Origin: Bacteroidales bacterium
GTDB lineage: Bacteria > Bacteroidota > Bacteroidia > Bacteroidales > Tenuifilaceae
Assembly: GCA_013376985.1 (NCBI GenBank)
Contig: JACABB010000015.1
Span: 33,993 to 97,992, forward strand
Reading direction: 5' to 3'
DNA length: 64,000 nucleotides
The notes under the pieces were generated by a model, which was not told where the DNA came from, made no database searches, and saw only the letters and a list, made by a program, of their open reading frames with translations. The translations under genes were made by a program, and so were the position numbers. Shown piece by piece: positions 34,912 to 43,619 of the stretch (positions are counted from its first letter, which is position 1; each line of letters begins with the position of its first letter).

Positions 34912-35652
34912 ATGAAAGAAAGTGATATTGAATATTTTGAGAAAGAAAGGAAGATAAGGAATCCTATTTTTTTTGATAGATTTCCTAAAATCAAATATAA
35001 AGGACTAAAAATATTAGATTTGGGTTGTGGGCATGGAGCTATTTCCATTGATTTAGTTATAAAAGGTGCAAAGAAAATAATTGGTGTGGATGTGAATGAA
35101 AAGAGAATAGACTTTGCTAAAAAGAATCTATTAATCAACTTTCCCATGTTTACTGATAATATTAATTTTGAATGTGTGGATTTTAGAACAATAAGTGATA
35201 CCGATTTTGATTATATAATATCCAAAGCTTCATTCGAACATTTTATTGAATTAGATAAGATGTTGATAGATATGAAAAATAAATTAAAAATTGGGGGTAA
35301 ACTGATTGTGGGGTTTGGCCCTTTATACAATAGCCCTTGGGGTGATCATAATAGATTGAAACATAAATTACCTTGGGCGCATATTTTTTTTTCGGAAAAA
35401 TATTTTATAAATAAACTCAACAAACATAGAGAGAAAAAAATAACAAGCATTTATGATTTGGGATTAAACGGATATTCTTTAAAAAAATATATCGATTTAT
35501 TTAATAATACTGAAGGATTTACCGTTATAGATTTTAGAACAAACGTAAGTAAAAAAGTTTTAATGAAAGTCTTTAATCTATTTACATACATTCCAATTCT
35601 AAGGGAGTATTTTACATATAATATTTATTGTGTCTTAGAACGCATAAAGTAG
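34912..35652 (+). CDS. SAM-dependent methyltransferase
   Basis: The 246-residue protein has motif I LKILDLGCGHGAISIDLV (about 33-50), GVDVNEKRIDFA, and a strand-4 region DFDYIISKASFEHFIELDKM followed by LKIGGKLIVGFGPLY. The C-terminal half with PWAHIFF and YSLKKY patterns resembles methyltransferases of surface glycan or O-antigen clusters, but no glycosyltransferases are adjacent. Very low GC and high Lys/Ile content set it apart from its flanks. Confidence 0.8.
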   Translation: MKESDIEYFEKERKIRNPIFFDRFPKIKYKGLKILDLGCGHGAISIDLVIKGAKKIIGVDVNEKRIDFAKKNLLINFPMFTDNINFECVDFRTISDTDFDYIISKASFEHFIELDKMLIDMKNKLKIGGKLIVGFGPLYNSPWGDHNRLKHKLPWAHIFFSEKYFINKLNKHREKKITSIYDLGLNGYSLKKYIDLFNNTEGFTVIDFRTNVSKKVLMKVFNLFTYIPILREYFTYNIYCVLERIK

Positions 35653-35911
35653 AATTTCTAAGCCTAATCGAATAGGAAACATAATAAGAGAATCTTTCAC
35701 CCCATAGTACGAAATAATCTCCATATACATCAACTTGTTAAACTAAAGCAAAATCGCATCAACTTCACTTAATCTATAGGGTTTTTAAAGACAAGTTTGC
35801 AGATTAAAACATTCTTACACTCTATAGATTTGTAACTCTCCCTAATTTTTCTGAAATTGTATTCTTTTATCGACTTTACTTACAAAGCAAATGCTTATTC
35901 CCCTTTTTAAG

Positions 35912-36589
35912 ATGAAATTATTACTATACATTTCAGCCGCTGCCTGTTTATCTTTGATTGGATGTACAAGAACCGAAGGAACACTGGATATCAGAGGAAA
36001 GGTTTTAGACGAATACACGGAAAAGGGAATTCCCAAAAGGGAGGTTATTATTAAAAGTTTGATTTTAAGCGATAATAAATATATTTCTTCCGATGTTGGT
36101 GGATTTTGTACGGATAGCTCTGGGCACTTCTCATACAGAATGAAAAAGAACAAAGGAGCCTATTGGTACAAATTTATTTTTGTAGGCGATTCCACTTATG
36201 CAATTTCATCTGAAGAGATAATGCTCCCTGAACTTGAAAAGAATTCTAAGTACTTATCATTCTATCTTACCAAATTAACGGATTTTACAATTAAAATTGA
36301 ACGATGTAGCAAAACACCACTTTATGATACTCTTTACGTTTCGTGGAAAACAAATGATATTGATGGAATAACCATTTACCCTTATAAATTAACAAACCTT
36401 GGCATTGCTCCCGAAAATGGATTTAGGTGGATTGGGGGAAATGTTAAATCCGTAATTGAAACAAAAACTTTAATGAATAAAAAAACTATAATATGCTGGG
36501 AATTACTCAGGAATGGGAAGAAAAGAGAAATACTGGATACAATTCTTTGTGAAAAAGGCGTAAGTAATTGCGTTAATTTTAAATATTAA
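35912..36589 (+). CDS. Lipoprotein with carboxypeptidase-regulatory-like domain
   Basis: An upstream in-frame ATG at 35891 exists, but the ATG at 35912 gives a clean signal sequence MKLLLYISAAACLSLIGC with lipobox LIGC. The next ~85 residues (DIRGKVLDEYTEKGIPKREVIIKS...) match the beta-sandwich CarboxypepD_reg-like domain, and the rest is a second beta domain. It is probably anchored in the outer or inner membrane. No operon partner is evident; 258 bases separate it from the next gene. Confidence 0.75.
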   Translation: MKLLLYISAAACLSLIGCTRTEGTLDIRGKVLDEYTEKGIPKREVIIKSLILSDNKYISSDVGGFCTDSSGHFSYRMKKNKGAYWYKFIFVGDSTYAISSEEIMLPELEKNSKYLSFYLTKLTDFTIKIERCSKTPLYDTLYVSWKTNDIDGITIYPYKLTNLGIAPENGFRWIGGNVKSVIETKTLMNKKTIICWELLRNGKKREILDTILCEKGVSNCVNFKY

Positions 36590-36686
36590 AAACAATATAA
36601 ACCTGACTTATAGTCTTATAGATTAACAAACTCAAAAAATAAATACAAAACCATTCACTCATCTACCATACCATACATAAAACACC

Positions 36687-36776
36687 CCTTTGATGTTTTG
36701 TAAAAAAATGCTATTTTTATAAAAACCACCAAAGATGTTCATACATAACTAAATCGGATACATAGGATTACTTCTG
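36687..36776 (+). promoter_or_regulatory. 90-bp leader/promoter sequence, copy 1
   Basis: It shares cctttgatg, atttttataaaaac and taggattact blocks in the same order and spacing with 38378-38467. It lies 72 bases upstream of the phosphoesterase gene and probably carries its promoter. Confidence 0.5.
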
Positions 36777-36847
36777 AAACACAATTATATTAATGGGGCG
36801 AATTCCGAAAAGCCATACGAGTAGGAAAAACAAAAAATGAGTGTATC

Positions 36848-38161
36848 ATGAAAATTATTAGAAGAACATTAAGTCTGCTTTTGCTGATGTCGTTCTTAGG
36901 TGTATTTACATCGTGCAGAAACTCAAGTAAATCAGATGCTCCATTTTGCAATGGTGGAACTGAGAGGAATATGATTGTTATTATAAGCGACATACATCTC
37001 GGCGCAGACACTGCGTATGCTGAGTGTGTGAAGAATCGTACGGCTCTGGAAGAATTGCTTAAACGAATAAAAAAATCCCAAAACGTTAAAGAACTTGTTA
37101 TCGCCGGAGACCTGTTCGATGAATGGTTTGTGCCAGCAGATATAGATACTTATCATGGAGGGACTCAGGCTGATTTTGTAAAGCGTATTGCAACAACCAA
37201 CATAGGCATATTTAATGCTATTAACAGCATAATTCAAGATAAAAATTTCTTAGTTACCTATGTACCCGGAAACCACGATTTAACAATCACAAAAGCATGT
37301 GTTGAAAGTGTTCTTCCTGGAATAAATCAGGCACGTGATAGCGTTCTGGGCTTAGGTACTTATTCCCCCAATAGCTATCCTGAAATAGCGATTGAACATG
37401 GCCACCGCTACAATTTTTTCTGTGCACCCGACCCATTTTCCAACCAAGCCATTGCTCCAGGAACCATCCTGCCTCCCGGGTACTTTTTTACAAGAATAGC
37501 TGCACTCAGCGTACAACAGGGTCACCCAACACCAGGCGATACCTTACCAACTGTTTACCAAAATACTTCGGGGAGTGAAAGCCAAGATTTATTGTATCGA
37601 TATTGGAAAATATGGAATACTACTGCGGGCTTATTCCCTATACGTCAAAAATTTAATGATTCAATAATTATTACAAACGTAAATGGATTCAAGGGTAATT
37701 ATTCATTTAGTAATCTTGTTCCTTATCAACCAACTCCTAAGGGAGCAATACATTTGGATCTTTACAATGAAATCCAAGATAAATGGGAAAAAAGACAAAT
37801 TCGCAACAATGTAGCTAAACTTATTAATACTGCTGAGGCAATCGATTCTGTGGATTCGGCTTTCGAGACCGACAAGCAGGCAAATATACAGTATTTTGAT
37901 AACCCTAAATCAAATAAAAGAATTGTTGTATTTGGTCATACCCACATTGCTAAAATTGTTGCATATCAAAATAGTAATAATAAAAAATGTATCTACGCCA
38001 ATTCAGGAACATGGGTTGATACTAATGCAGTTGCCACTACAAGAAATTTTGTAGTAATTACAAAACAAAATGGCAGGTCGGCTTCTCAAACCATGGTAAA
38101 ACTGTATAATTTAAAAAATAAGGCTGTAAATCTAATGGCTAAAGACTCATTAAGCGATTAA
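36848..38161 (+). CDS. Metallophosphoesterase lipoprotein
   Basis: The 437-residue protein has a signal sequence with lipobox (GVFTSC, Cys23) and the calcineurin-like motifs in order: IISDIHLGAD, VIAGDLFDEW, YVPGNHDLT, EHGHRYNFF and VVFGHTHIAKI. These bind two metal ions. The GDLFDEW variant recalls UDP-2,3-diacylglucosamine hydrolase-like (LpxH) enzymes, but export and length (about 430) speak against LpxH itself. The substrate is unknown. Confidence 0.88.
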   Translation: MKIIRRTLSLLLLMSFLGVFTSCRNSSKSDAPFCNGGTERNMIVIISDIHLGADTAYAECVKNRTALEELLKRIKKSQNVKELVIAGDLFDEWFVPADIDTYHGGTQADFVKRIATTNIGIFNAINSIIQDKNFLVTYVPGNHDLTITKACVESVLPGINQARDSVLGLGTYSPNSYPEIAIEHGHRYNFFCAPDPFSNQAIAPGTILPPGYFFTRIAALSVQQGHPTPGDTLPTVYQNTSGSESQDLLYRYWKIWNTTAGLFPIRQKFNDSIIITNVNGFKGNYSFSNLVPYQPTPKGAIHLDLYNEIQDKWEKRQIRNNVAKLINTAEAIDSVDSAFETDKQANIQYFDNPKSNKRIVVFGHTHIAKIVAYQNSNNKKCIYANSGTWVDTNAVATTRNFVVITKQNGRSASQTMVKLYNLKNKAVNLMAKDSLSD

Positions 38162-38224
38162 AGGGTAATAAGCGTACATGTGTTTGAAATGATTATAGCG
38201 TGAATTCGAACTAAATATAAAATA

Positions 38225-38350
38225 TTGATTATCAGCACGACAATAAATTATTGCTTTGCCGTGCTAAACGAAGTTAGGCGAAGCCAAAATGGAAGAAAGA
38301 AGTAAAAAACTAACCTCTTGTTTTGACTTCGCCGACTTCCGCTCTGTTCC
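38225..38350. repeat. MITE-like degenerate repeat
   Basis: It has inverted 'aacgaagttaggcgaagcc' and 'gacttcgccgacttccg' segments around a short loop, in the style of the gcgaagcgaa elements elsewhere in the window. The ends are not clear. Confidence 0.4.
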
Positions 38351-38377
38351 AGTTCTATTATTCTATGAATAAATTAT

Positions 38378-38467
38378 CCTTTGATGATTTATGAAAAAAT
38401 GGTATTTTTATAAAAACAGCAAAAGGTATATATATACGCCTAAATTGGTTGTGTAGGATTACTTTTG
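38378..38467 (+). promoter_or_regulatory. 90-bp leader/promoter sequence, copy 2
   Basis: Diverged copy of 36687-36776, ending just before the coding frame that starts at 38478. The duplication may have placed a promoter in front of a gene that lacks an ATG. Confidence 0.5.
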
Positions 38468-38477
38468 GTACGCCGTA

Positions 38478-39041
38478 TTGACAGCAATTATTTCTATCTT
38501 TTTATCACAGCGTATCGTATGGAAACAAGAAGATGAATATGAACCAGACGTGACTATTTTATTCGATCTTGATAGTAGAAGTAAAATAATTCAGTTAGTA
38601 ATAAAAAATATTGGGGGAAGTAGTGCATATGATATAAAGATAAATTGGTTACTCCCAATGAATGATTTTAGAAATGATGAAATAAAATTGCCATACATTC
38701 CTACTCTTGCAAAGAATGAATGCATTAGATATTTTATTGGAATTTCAACAGAAACGTTTCAAAATGCAAAAAAAGAGAATATTGAACTAATCTATAAAGG
38801 AGAAATCTTATATAAATACAAAAAGAATAGCAAGAAATATATTAGAAACCATTTCGAAATAAGTTTAGAACATTTTCGAAATAAACTTCGACCAATAACA
38901 GACGAGCAAGCATTTTATTTAGAAAATACTCACCTAAATGAGAATCTCAAAAGATTAGTTAACAGTCTTGAAAGAATTGAAAAATTGATTGAGCAAAAAA
39001 ATGAAAATTTATTTGAAAACAGTGATAAAACCAATGCCTAA
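38478..39041 (+). CDS. Protein with truncated N-terminal membrane segment, unknown function
   Basis: The frame has no ATG before residue 62; the best start is TTG at 38478. Upstream of that the frame reads DYFWYAV after a stop, so the hydrophobic stretch FWYAVLTAIISIFLSQRIV looks like a membrane segment whose beginning was cut off. The rest (residues 20-187) is soluble, with a beta-type IQLVIKNIGGSSAYDI region and a Glu/Lys-rich helical tail. It ends in GCC TAA, the left core of an attC-like site (39036). It may be a 5'-truncated cassette gene expressed from the duplicated leader, or a pseudogene. Confidence 0.5.
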   Translation: MTAIISIFLSQRIVWKQEDEYEPDVTILFDLDSRSKIIQLVIKNIGGSSAYDIKINWLLPMNDFRNDEIKLPYIPTLAKNECIRYFIGISTETFQNAKKENIELIYKGEILYKYKKNSKKYIRNHFEISLEHFRNKLRPITDEQAFYLENTHLNENLKRLVNSLERIEKLIEQKNENLFENSDKTNA

Positions 39042-39168
39042 CAACTGCTAAATTTCAGCCAGATAGATTCCGCAAAGCGGAATTTTTCCTACCTTGGTAT
39101 CTAAATTGTCGGGGATAAAGATGCGGGTGTCTTCATCCCAGCCGATAATTTAGCAGCAAACGCTAGGC
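39036..39168 (+). other. attC-like site A (integron-type recombination site)
   Basis: Left core GCCTAAC (39036-39042, overlapping the stop codon) and right core GCTAGGC (39162-39168), one base from the GTTRRRY consensus. Inside the cores are complementary segments ctgctaaatt and aatttagcag, so the region folds on itself. A small hairpin ttccgc/gcggaa (39068-39082) followed by five Ts can terminate transcription. Length 133 bases, the same as site D at 48016. Confidence 0.5.
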
Positions 39169-39207
39169 AACATCTCAAAAAACAAAAATCTACGAACAAT
39201 TAACACT

Positions 39208-39244
39208 AAATAATGCGAGATTTTTAATAAATCTTGCATTATTT
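39208..39244. promoter_or_regulatory. 37-bp operator-like palindrome upstream of the Fic gene
   Basis: Arms of 16 bases, aaataatgcgagattt and aaatcttgcattattt, match with one mismatch around a five-base spacer. It directly precedes a TATCTTTG -7 element (39247-39254) and lies 28 bases from the start codon. Such a position suits a repressor site, and the Fic protein has a C-terminal winged helix. Confidence 0.65.
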
Positions 39245-39246
39245 GG

Positions 39247-39254
39247 TATCTTTG
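39247..39254 (+). promoter_or_regulatory. Bacteroidota -7 element of the Fic gene
   Basis: TATCTTTG matches TAnnTTTG and lies 18 bases from the ATG at 39272. It abuts the operator-like palindrome. Confidence 0.45.
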
Positions 39255-39271
39255 TTGAAAAGAATTGTACG

Positions 39272-40570
39272 ATGATACAATCTGCTCCACAATATAAACA
39301 GGATGATAATACAATATCCTTAATGGTTACCCTACAATTTAATGGGACTTTAAAGGATATTCAGGATGAATATTTGTATTGGGACAAAATTAAATATAAA
39401 TCCAAAAATATAAATCCAACCGAACTATGGAATGCCGTTAAGCTTCATCGCAAAATTAACAGCAACTCTGTAATATTTGGTAAATATCGATTTTTTTATG
39501 TTGTTACAGATTATATGCAAAGAGCTTTACATCAGTTTGATATGCATATAGGAGGTACACTAGGGAGTAATATTGAAATCGCAGAATCGGATAAAACAAA
39601 ATATATAATTAGCTCAATTATGGAGGAGGCTATTTCTAGTAGCCAAATGGAGGGAGCAAATACTACTAGAAAAAAGGCTAAGGAAATGATTCAAAAAGGG
39701 CAAAAGCCTAAAAATAAATCTGAACAAATGATTATGAATAATTTCATAACAATGAAGCGTATTGTTCAGCATAAAAACGAGGATATTACACCTGAAAAAA
39801 TACTATATATTCATAAGCTAATGTCAAATAAAACATTAGATGATATTGAGGATGAAGGTAGATTTAGAGACAATGATGAAATTCACGTAGTAAACCATGT
39901 AAATAGTGAGATTGTACATACTCCACCAACAAATGATGAACTAGAAAAGCTAATTAATGATTTGTGCTTTTTTTTCAACAATGATTCTAAAGACTTTATT
40001 CATCCAATAATAAAAGGATGCATTATCCATTTTATGATTGGATGGATACATCCTTTTACAGACGGTAATGGACGAACAGCAAGAGCTTTATTTTACTGGT
40101 ATATGCTAAAAAAGGGTTATTGGCTAACCGAATATTTGTCAATATCAAGAATAATTAAGGACACCAAGAATCAATATGAAAAAGCATATTTATACTCAGA
40201 AATTGACGAAAATGATTTAAGCTATTTTATAACATATCACGTTAAGACAATGGAAAAAGCTTTTGATGCTTTAAAAGAATATATAAATAGAAAACAAAAA
40301 GAGGTATTTCAAGCTGCTAAGTTTATGAAAATACCATCAGTTAATGAAAGAATGGCTCAGATACTAAAAATAATTAATGATGATTCTGATAGAATTTTAA
40401 ATATAAAAGAAATTGAGAATAGGTTTAATATTTCTAATTATACAGCTAGGACTGATTTAAAAACTCTTGTAGAATTAGGCTTTTTAGAAGTTATTCAAGT
40501 AAATAAAAAGAAACAAAATTTTATAAAATCAAGAAACTTTGAGGAAATTCTAAATAAGCAAAAAATATAA
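39272..40570 (+). CDS. Fic family AMPylase-like protein with winged-helix C-terminus
   Basis: The 432-residue protein has an N-terminal Fic_N-type domain with the inhibitory motif SSQMEG (123-128; pattern S/T-xxx-E-G/N), the catalytic loop HPFTDGNGR (260-268), and a C-terminal winged helix-turn-helix (about 370-425, with NIKEIENRFNISNYTARTDL). Fic enzymes transfer AMP (or another nucleotide monophosphate) to a hydroxyl on a target protein; the Glu in the inhibitory helix blocks ATP gamma-phosphate binding. The winged helix suggests DNA binding and autoregulation through the palindrome at 39208. The gene fits between attC-like sites A and B as a single cassette. Confidence 0.92.
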   Translation: MIQSAPQYKQDDNTISLMVTLQFNGTLKDIQDEYLYWDKIKYKSKNINPTELWNAVKLHRKINSNSVIFGKYRFFYVVTDYMQRALHQFDMHIGGTLGSNIEIAESDKTKYIISSIMEEAISSSQMEGANTTRKKAKEMIQKGQKPKNKSEQMIMNNFITMKRIVQHKNEDITPEKILYIHKLMSNKTLDDIEDEGRFRDNDEIHVVNHVNSEIVHTPPTNDELEKLINDLCFFFNNDSKDFIHPIIKGCIIHFMIGWIHPFTDGNGRTARALFYWYMLKKGYWLTEYLSISRIIKDTKNQYEKAYLYSEIDENDLSYFITYHVKTMEKAFDALKEYINRKQKEVFQAAKFMKIPSVNERMAQILKIINDDSDRILNIKEIENRFNISNYTARTDLKTLVELGFLEVIQVNKKKQNFIKSRNFEEILNKQKI

Positions 40571-40580
40571 AAAGACAATT

Positions 40581-40629
40581 GTCTAACAACAGCTCATACA
40601 TAATTAGAATTTTAGAGTAGTTGTTAGGC
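40581..40629 (+). other. attC-like site B (integron-type recombination site)
   Basis: Cores GTCTAAC (40581-40587) and GTTAGGC (40623-40629) match RYYYAAC and GTTRRRY. The ten-base arms gtctaacaac and gttgttaggc pair with one mismatch. The 49-base length is short but within the known range. It starts 11 bases after the Fic stop codon. Confidence 0.55.
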
Positions 40630-40688
40630 TCAGATCCCTCTGGCAAGTTTTTTTAACGGGGGATAAATTCGTAAAAAACCAATAAAAA

Positions 40689-40838
40689 ATGATTACTAAG
40701 AGAAAAGAATTGGATGTGGATTTTATTGGAAGTCAAGAACCTTTAACAAGCTCTAAAGAGAATTCTTTAAGTGAATTCTTTAAAAAGAAAAAAGAATTAA
40801 AAAAATCACTTAGAATAAAAAGAACGACTAAAACATAG
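40689..40838 (+). CDS. Small basic protein of unknown function
   Basis: The 49-residue protein (start MITKRKELDVDFIGSQEPL) has an acidic/aliphatic head and a Lys-rich tail (KKKKELKKSLRIKRTTKT). The LDVDFIGxQ...LT...E pattern recurs in small Bacteroidota proteins of unknown role that I have seen near mobile genes. It directly follows attC-like site B, so it may be the start of another unit. The start codon is well placed, though no clear ribosome site is seen. Confidence 0.5.
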   Translation: MITKRKELDVDFIGSQEPLTSSKENSLSEFFKKKKELKKSLRIKRTTKT

Positions 40839-40855
40839 AAATCCTTTTAACAATC

Positions 40856-41314
40856 ATGCCAACCAAATACGCCCACACCAACATAATTAGTGAAAACTGG
40901 GAAAGTTTAACCAAGTTTTACATCGAGGTTTTTGATTGCAAACCCGTTCCGCCCCAGCGGAATCAGTCTGGGGAATGGCTTGAGAAAGGAACAGGTGTTA
41001 AGAATGCCAGTCTCAAGGGAATGCATCTACGTTTGCCCGGACATGGTGAGAGTGGCCCTACTCTGGAGATTTACTCGTACGGTAACATGATTGAAAAACC
41101 CGAAATACCCGCTGCAAACAGGAAAGGATTTGGACATCTTGCATTCGAGGTGGATAACGTTGAAGAGACTTTGGGGAAAATGCTCAAGTTTGGTGGTAGT
41201 AAACTTGGCGAAATAGTGGTTAAAGAGGTTGAAGGGGTTGGAACAATCACCTTTACCTATGCCACTGATCCCGAAGGGAATATCATAGAGATTCAAAATT
41301 GGAAATATCGTTAG
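40856..41314 (+). CDS. VOC family (glyoxalase/bleomycin resistance-fold) protein
   Basis: The 152-residue protein shows two beta-alpha-beta-beta-beta modules: KYAHTNIISENWESLTKFY at the start and GFGHLAFEVDNVEETL in the middle, ending TYATDPEGNIIEIQNW. The candidate metal ligands are His8 in the first module, Glu in TLEIYSY, His in FGHLAF and Glu in IIEIQ. The specific reaction cannot be inferred. Confidence 0.85.
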   Translation: MPTKYAHTNIISENWESLTKFYIEVFDCKPVPPQRNQSGEWLEKGTGVKNASLKGMHLRLPGHGESGPTLEIYSYGNMIEKPEIPAANRKGFGHLAFEVDNVEETLGKMLKFGGSKLGEIVVKEVEGVGTITFTYATDPEGNIIEIQNWKYR

Positions 41315-41437
41315 TGATATAGAGAATCTTACCAAGTCCTCAAATCAGCCTAAAAAATAAATCTTTGCATTTTTCGCCAAATGCATTTCTTTTGCTATTT
41401 TTAAAATGATGTTTTAGCTGCTAAATAGCTAAACCTA

Positions 41438-41469
41438 GAGTTCCGAACTTTTTAGAAAGTTCGGAACTC
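41438..41469. repeat. Dispersed palindrome, third copy
   Basis: gagttccgaactttttagaaagttcggaactc arms (13 bases) match the 1340-1380 family. It lies between two plus-strand genes and may terminate the first. Confidence 0.6.
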
Positions 41470-41503
41470 TCACAAAATTATCTAAAAGACAAAAAATCAT
41501 TCC

Positions 41504-43603
41504 ATGAAAAACTTCACCTACCCCCCATCACCAAAAACATTTAACGAAGAAGTGCTTAAACCCTCAAAGGAGTTCAGGTTAGAGGCTTTTAAGGTTGTAT
41601 TATCAATATTCCTATTTATTGCGGTTTACATTGTGTTGATACTACTATCGGTGGGTTTGGCAGCGGTTGTTTCGTGGCTAGGGGTTATGCTTATAATCCT
41701 TAAACCCATGTTTTTAACCCTTATGATTGGGCTTGGGATGATTGGATTAGGGCTTATGGTTATCTACTTCCTTTTCAAATTTATATTCTCAATTAAAAGG
41801 GTTGATAGAAGTGGTTTTATTGAGATAAACAGGAAAGATTTCCCCGAAATCTACTCGTTCATCGAACGGCTGGCAAATGAAACACAATCCCCGTTGCCAA
41901 AGAAAATATACATCTCACAGGATGTAAACGCCAGCGTTTTCTACGATTCCAGCTTCCTAAGCATGTTCTTCCCCGTTAAAAAGAATCTGCTAATCGGTTT
42001 GGGATTCGTTAACTCAGTAAATTTAAGCGAATTCAAAGCCGTTATTGCGCATGAGTTTGGGCACTTTTCCCAACACAGCATGAAACTTGGATCGTATGTT
42101 TTTTATGTGAATAGGCTGATTTATAATATGTTATACGATAACCAAGGGTATGCTAATGCAATTGATAGCTGGGCATCCATAAGCGGCTACTTCCAGTTCT
42201 TTGCCAACCTTACCGTTAAAATTGTGCAAAGCATACAATGGGTATTACAAAAAGTATACATCGTAGTAAACAAAACCAACCTAAGCCTATCCAGGCAAAT
42301 GGAGCACAATGCCGATGCTGTTTCCGCCATGGTTTGTGGTCCCGAGCATCTAATCACCGCACTTAAAAGGCTCGAAATATCTGGCTCATGCTACAACCTG
42401 CTCTTGAACCAATACGAAAAATGGATTGAGCAAAACCTAAAGCCCGATAACATCTATTCACATCAAAGTGAAATAATATCGCATTTTGCGATAAATAATG
42501 ATATGGAGCTGGAATATGGATTACCTAAGGTGAACGATAACGGTTCATCAAACTTCCAGCAAAGCAGAATAGTGGTTAAAGACCAATGGTCATCGCACCC
42601 TAGCACTGTTGAAAGGGAGCGCTATTTACAAACGTTGGGTATTGAGAAGACTGAAACGGTTAAGGAATCGGCTTGGGTACTTTTTAACGATCCTGAAAAA
42701 GCACAAAAGTTAATGACGGAGAAGCTTTTCTCCGTTGTAAAATTTAAAGATGATGCTGTAGCTACTCTCAATTTGGAGAAATTCAAGGAGTTATACTACG
42801 AGGAGTTTAACAAACACACATACAATAAGGAATTCAAAGGCTTTTACAATAACAGGAGGATAACCCAATTTAATACCGAGGAATTAGGAGCAGATGGAAA
42901 ATCGATATTTACCGATTTCAACCAAATTTATAGTACCGAGAATTGCTCAATTCCAAAGAAACTTGATGCTATTAACTCTGATATTGAAACTCTCAAAACT
43001 ATCTCCGCTAAGGAGTACAACATTAAATCGTTTGATTTTGATGGGAAGAAATGCTCAAAGAGCGATGTTCCAAATCTGCTTAAAGATTTAGAAAGTGAAA
43101 GAGCAGCATTGCAGGAATCCTTAGATAAAATTGATGGAGAGATATTTAAATTCGTATGCTCAAAATCTAACGATGCCGATAAAACCACTATTACAGATTT
43201 GTATAAAACCTATTTCAGAACCTACCCCGAATCCGAGGTAAGCCTTAAGAATTACACTGAATTAAGCCAAACCATTGCGCCAATCTATCACAGAAACTCA
43301 TCAAGCAAAATTGTGCGAATAATTGCCGATGTAAAGGTAATTGAGAAAAGAATTGTTCAGCAAATTCACGAAGTGCTGCCCGAGGCTAAAGAGCAGAAAT
43401 ATCTGGATGATAAACTGATGGAGAAAATTGATCACTATTTATCCAAGGATAGGGAGTATTATGATGGTAGTAGCTTTAACAATGTGGAACTTGATGTTTT
43501 TAATGAAGCAATGGTTCTTTTTGTTAATATGATGTACAGTCGTGAATTTATTATAAAGAAGAGGTTGCTGCAAAAGCAGTTGGATATTGTTGGGGGGAAT
43601 TAA
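41504..43603 (+). CDS. M48 family membrane metalloprotease
   Basis: The 699-residue protein has two to three N-terminal membrane segments (about 30-98), and the zinc motif HEFGH (183-187) with the third ligand in EHNADA (Glu267) downstream. This is the HtpX/Ste24 (M48) arrangement. The C-terminal ~400 residues are a large cytoplasmic or periplasmic helical domain with many Lys/Glu, longer than in HtpX, as in the Bacteroidota 'M48 family metallopeptidase' group. A role in membrane-protein quality control is likely but not specific. Its end overlaps an alternative start of the next gene. Confidence 0.9.
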   Translation: MKNFTYPPSPKTFNEEVLKPSKEFRLEAFKVVLSIFLFIAVYIVLILLSVGLAAVVSWLGVMLIILKPMFLTLMIGLGMIGLGLMVIYFLFKFIFSIKRVDRSGFIEINRKDFPEIYSFIERLANETQSPLPKKIYISQDVNASVFYDSSFLSMFFPVKKNLLIGLGFVNSVNLSEFKAVIAHEFGHFSQHSMKLGSYVFYVNRLIYNMLYDNQGYANAIDSWASISGYFQFFANLTVKIVQSIQWVLQKVYIVVNKTNLSLSRQMEHNADAVSAMVCGPEHLITALKRLEISGSCYNLLLNQYEKWIEQNLKPDNIYSHQSEIISHFAINNDMELEYGLPKVNDNGSSNFQQSRIVVKDQWSSHPSTVERERYLQTLGIEKTETVKESAWVLFNDPEKAQKLMTEKLFSVVKFKDDAVATLNLEKFKELYYEEFNKHTYNKEFKGFYNNRRITQFNTEELGADGKSIFTDFNQIYSTENCSIPKKLDAINSDIETLKTISAKEYNIKSFDFDGKKCSKSDVPNLLKDLESERAALQESLDKIDGEIFKFVCSKSNDADKTTITDLYKTYFRTYPESEVSLKNYTELSQTIAPIYHRNSSSKIVRIIADVKVIEKRIVQQIHEVLPEAKEQKYLDDKLMEKIDHYLSKDREYYDGSSFNNVELDVFNEAMVLFVNMMYSREFIIKKRLLQKQLDIVGGN

Positions 43604-43619
43604 ATTAATTGATGAATCC

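Noticed and set aside
36848-38161. LpxH lipid A enzyme
   Set aside because: It is an exported lipoprotein of 437 residues, whereas LpxH is a ~240-residue cytoplasmic enzyme. Only the phosphoesterase fold is supported.
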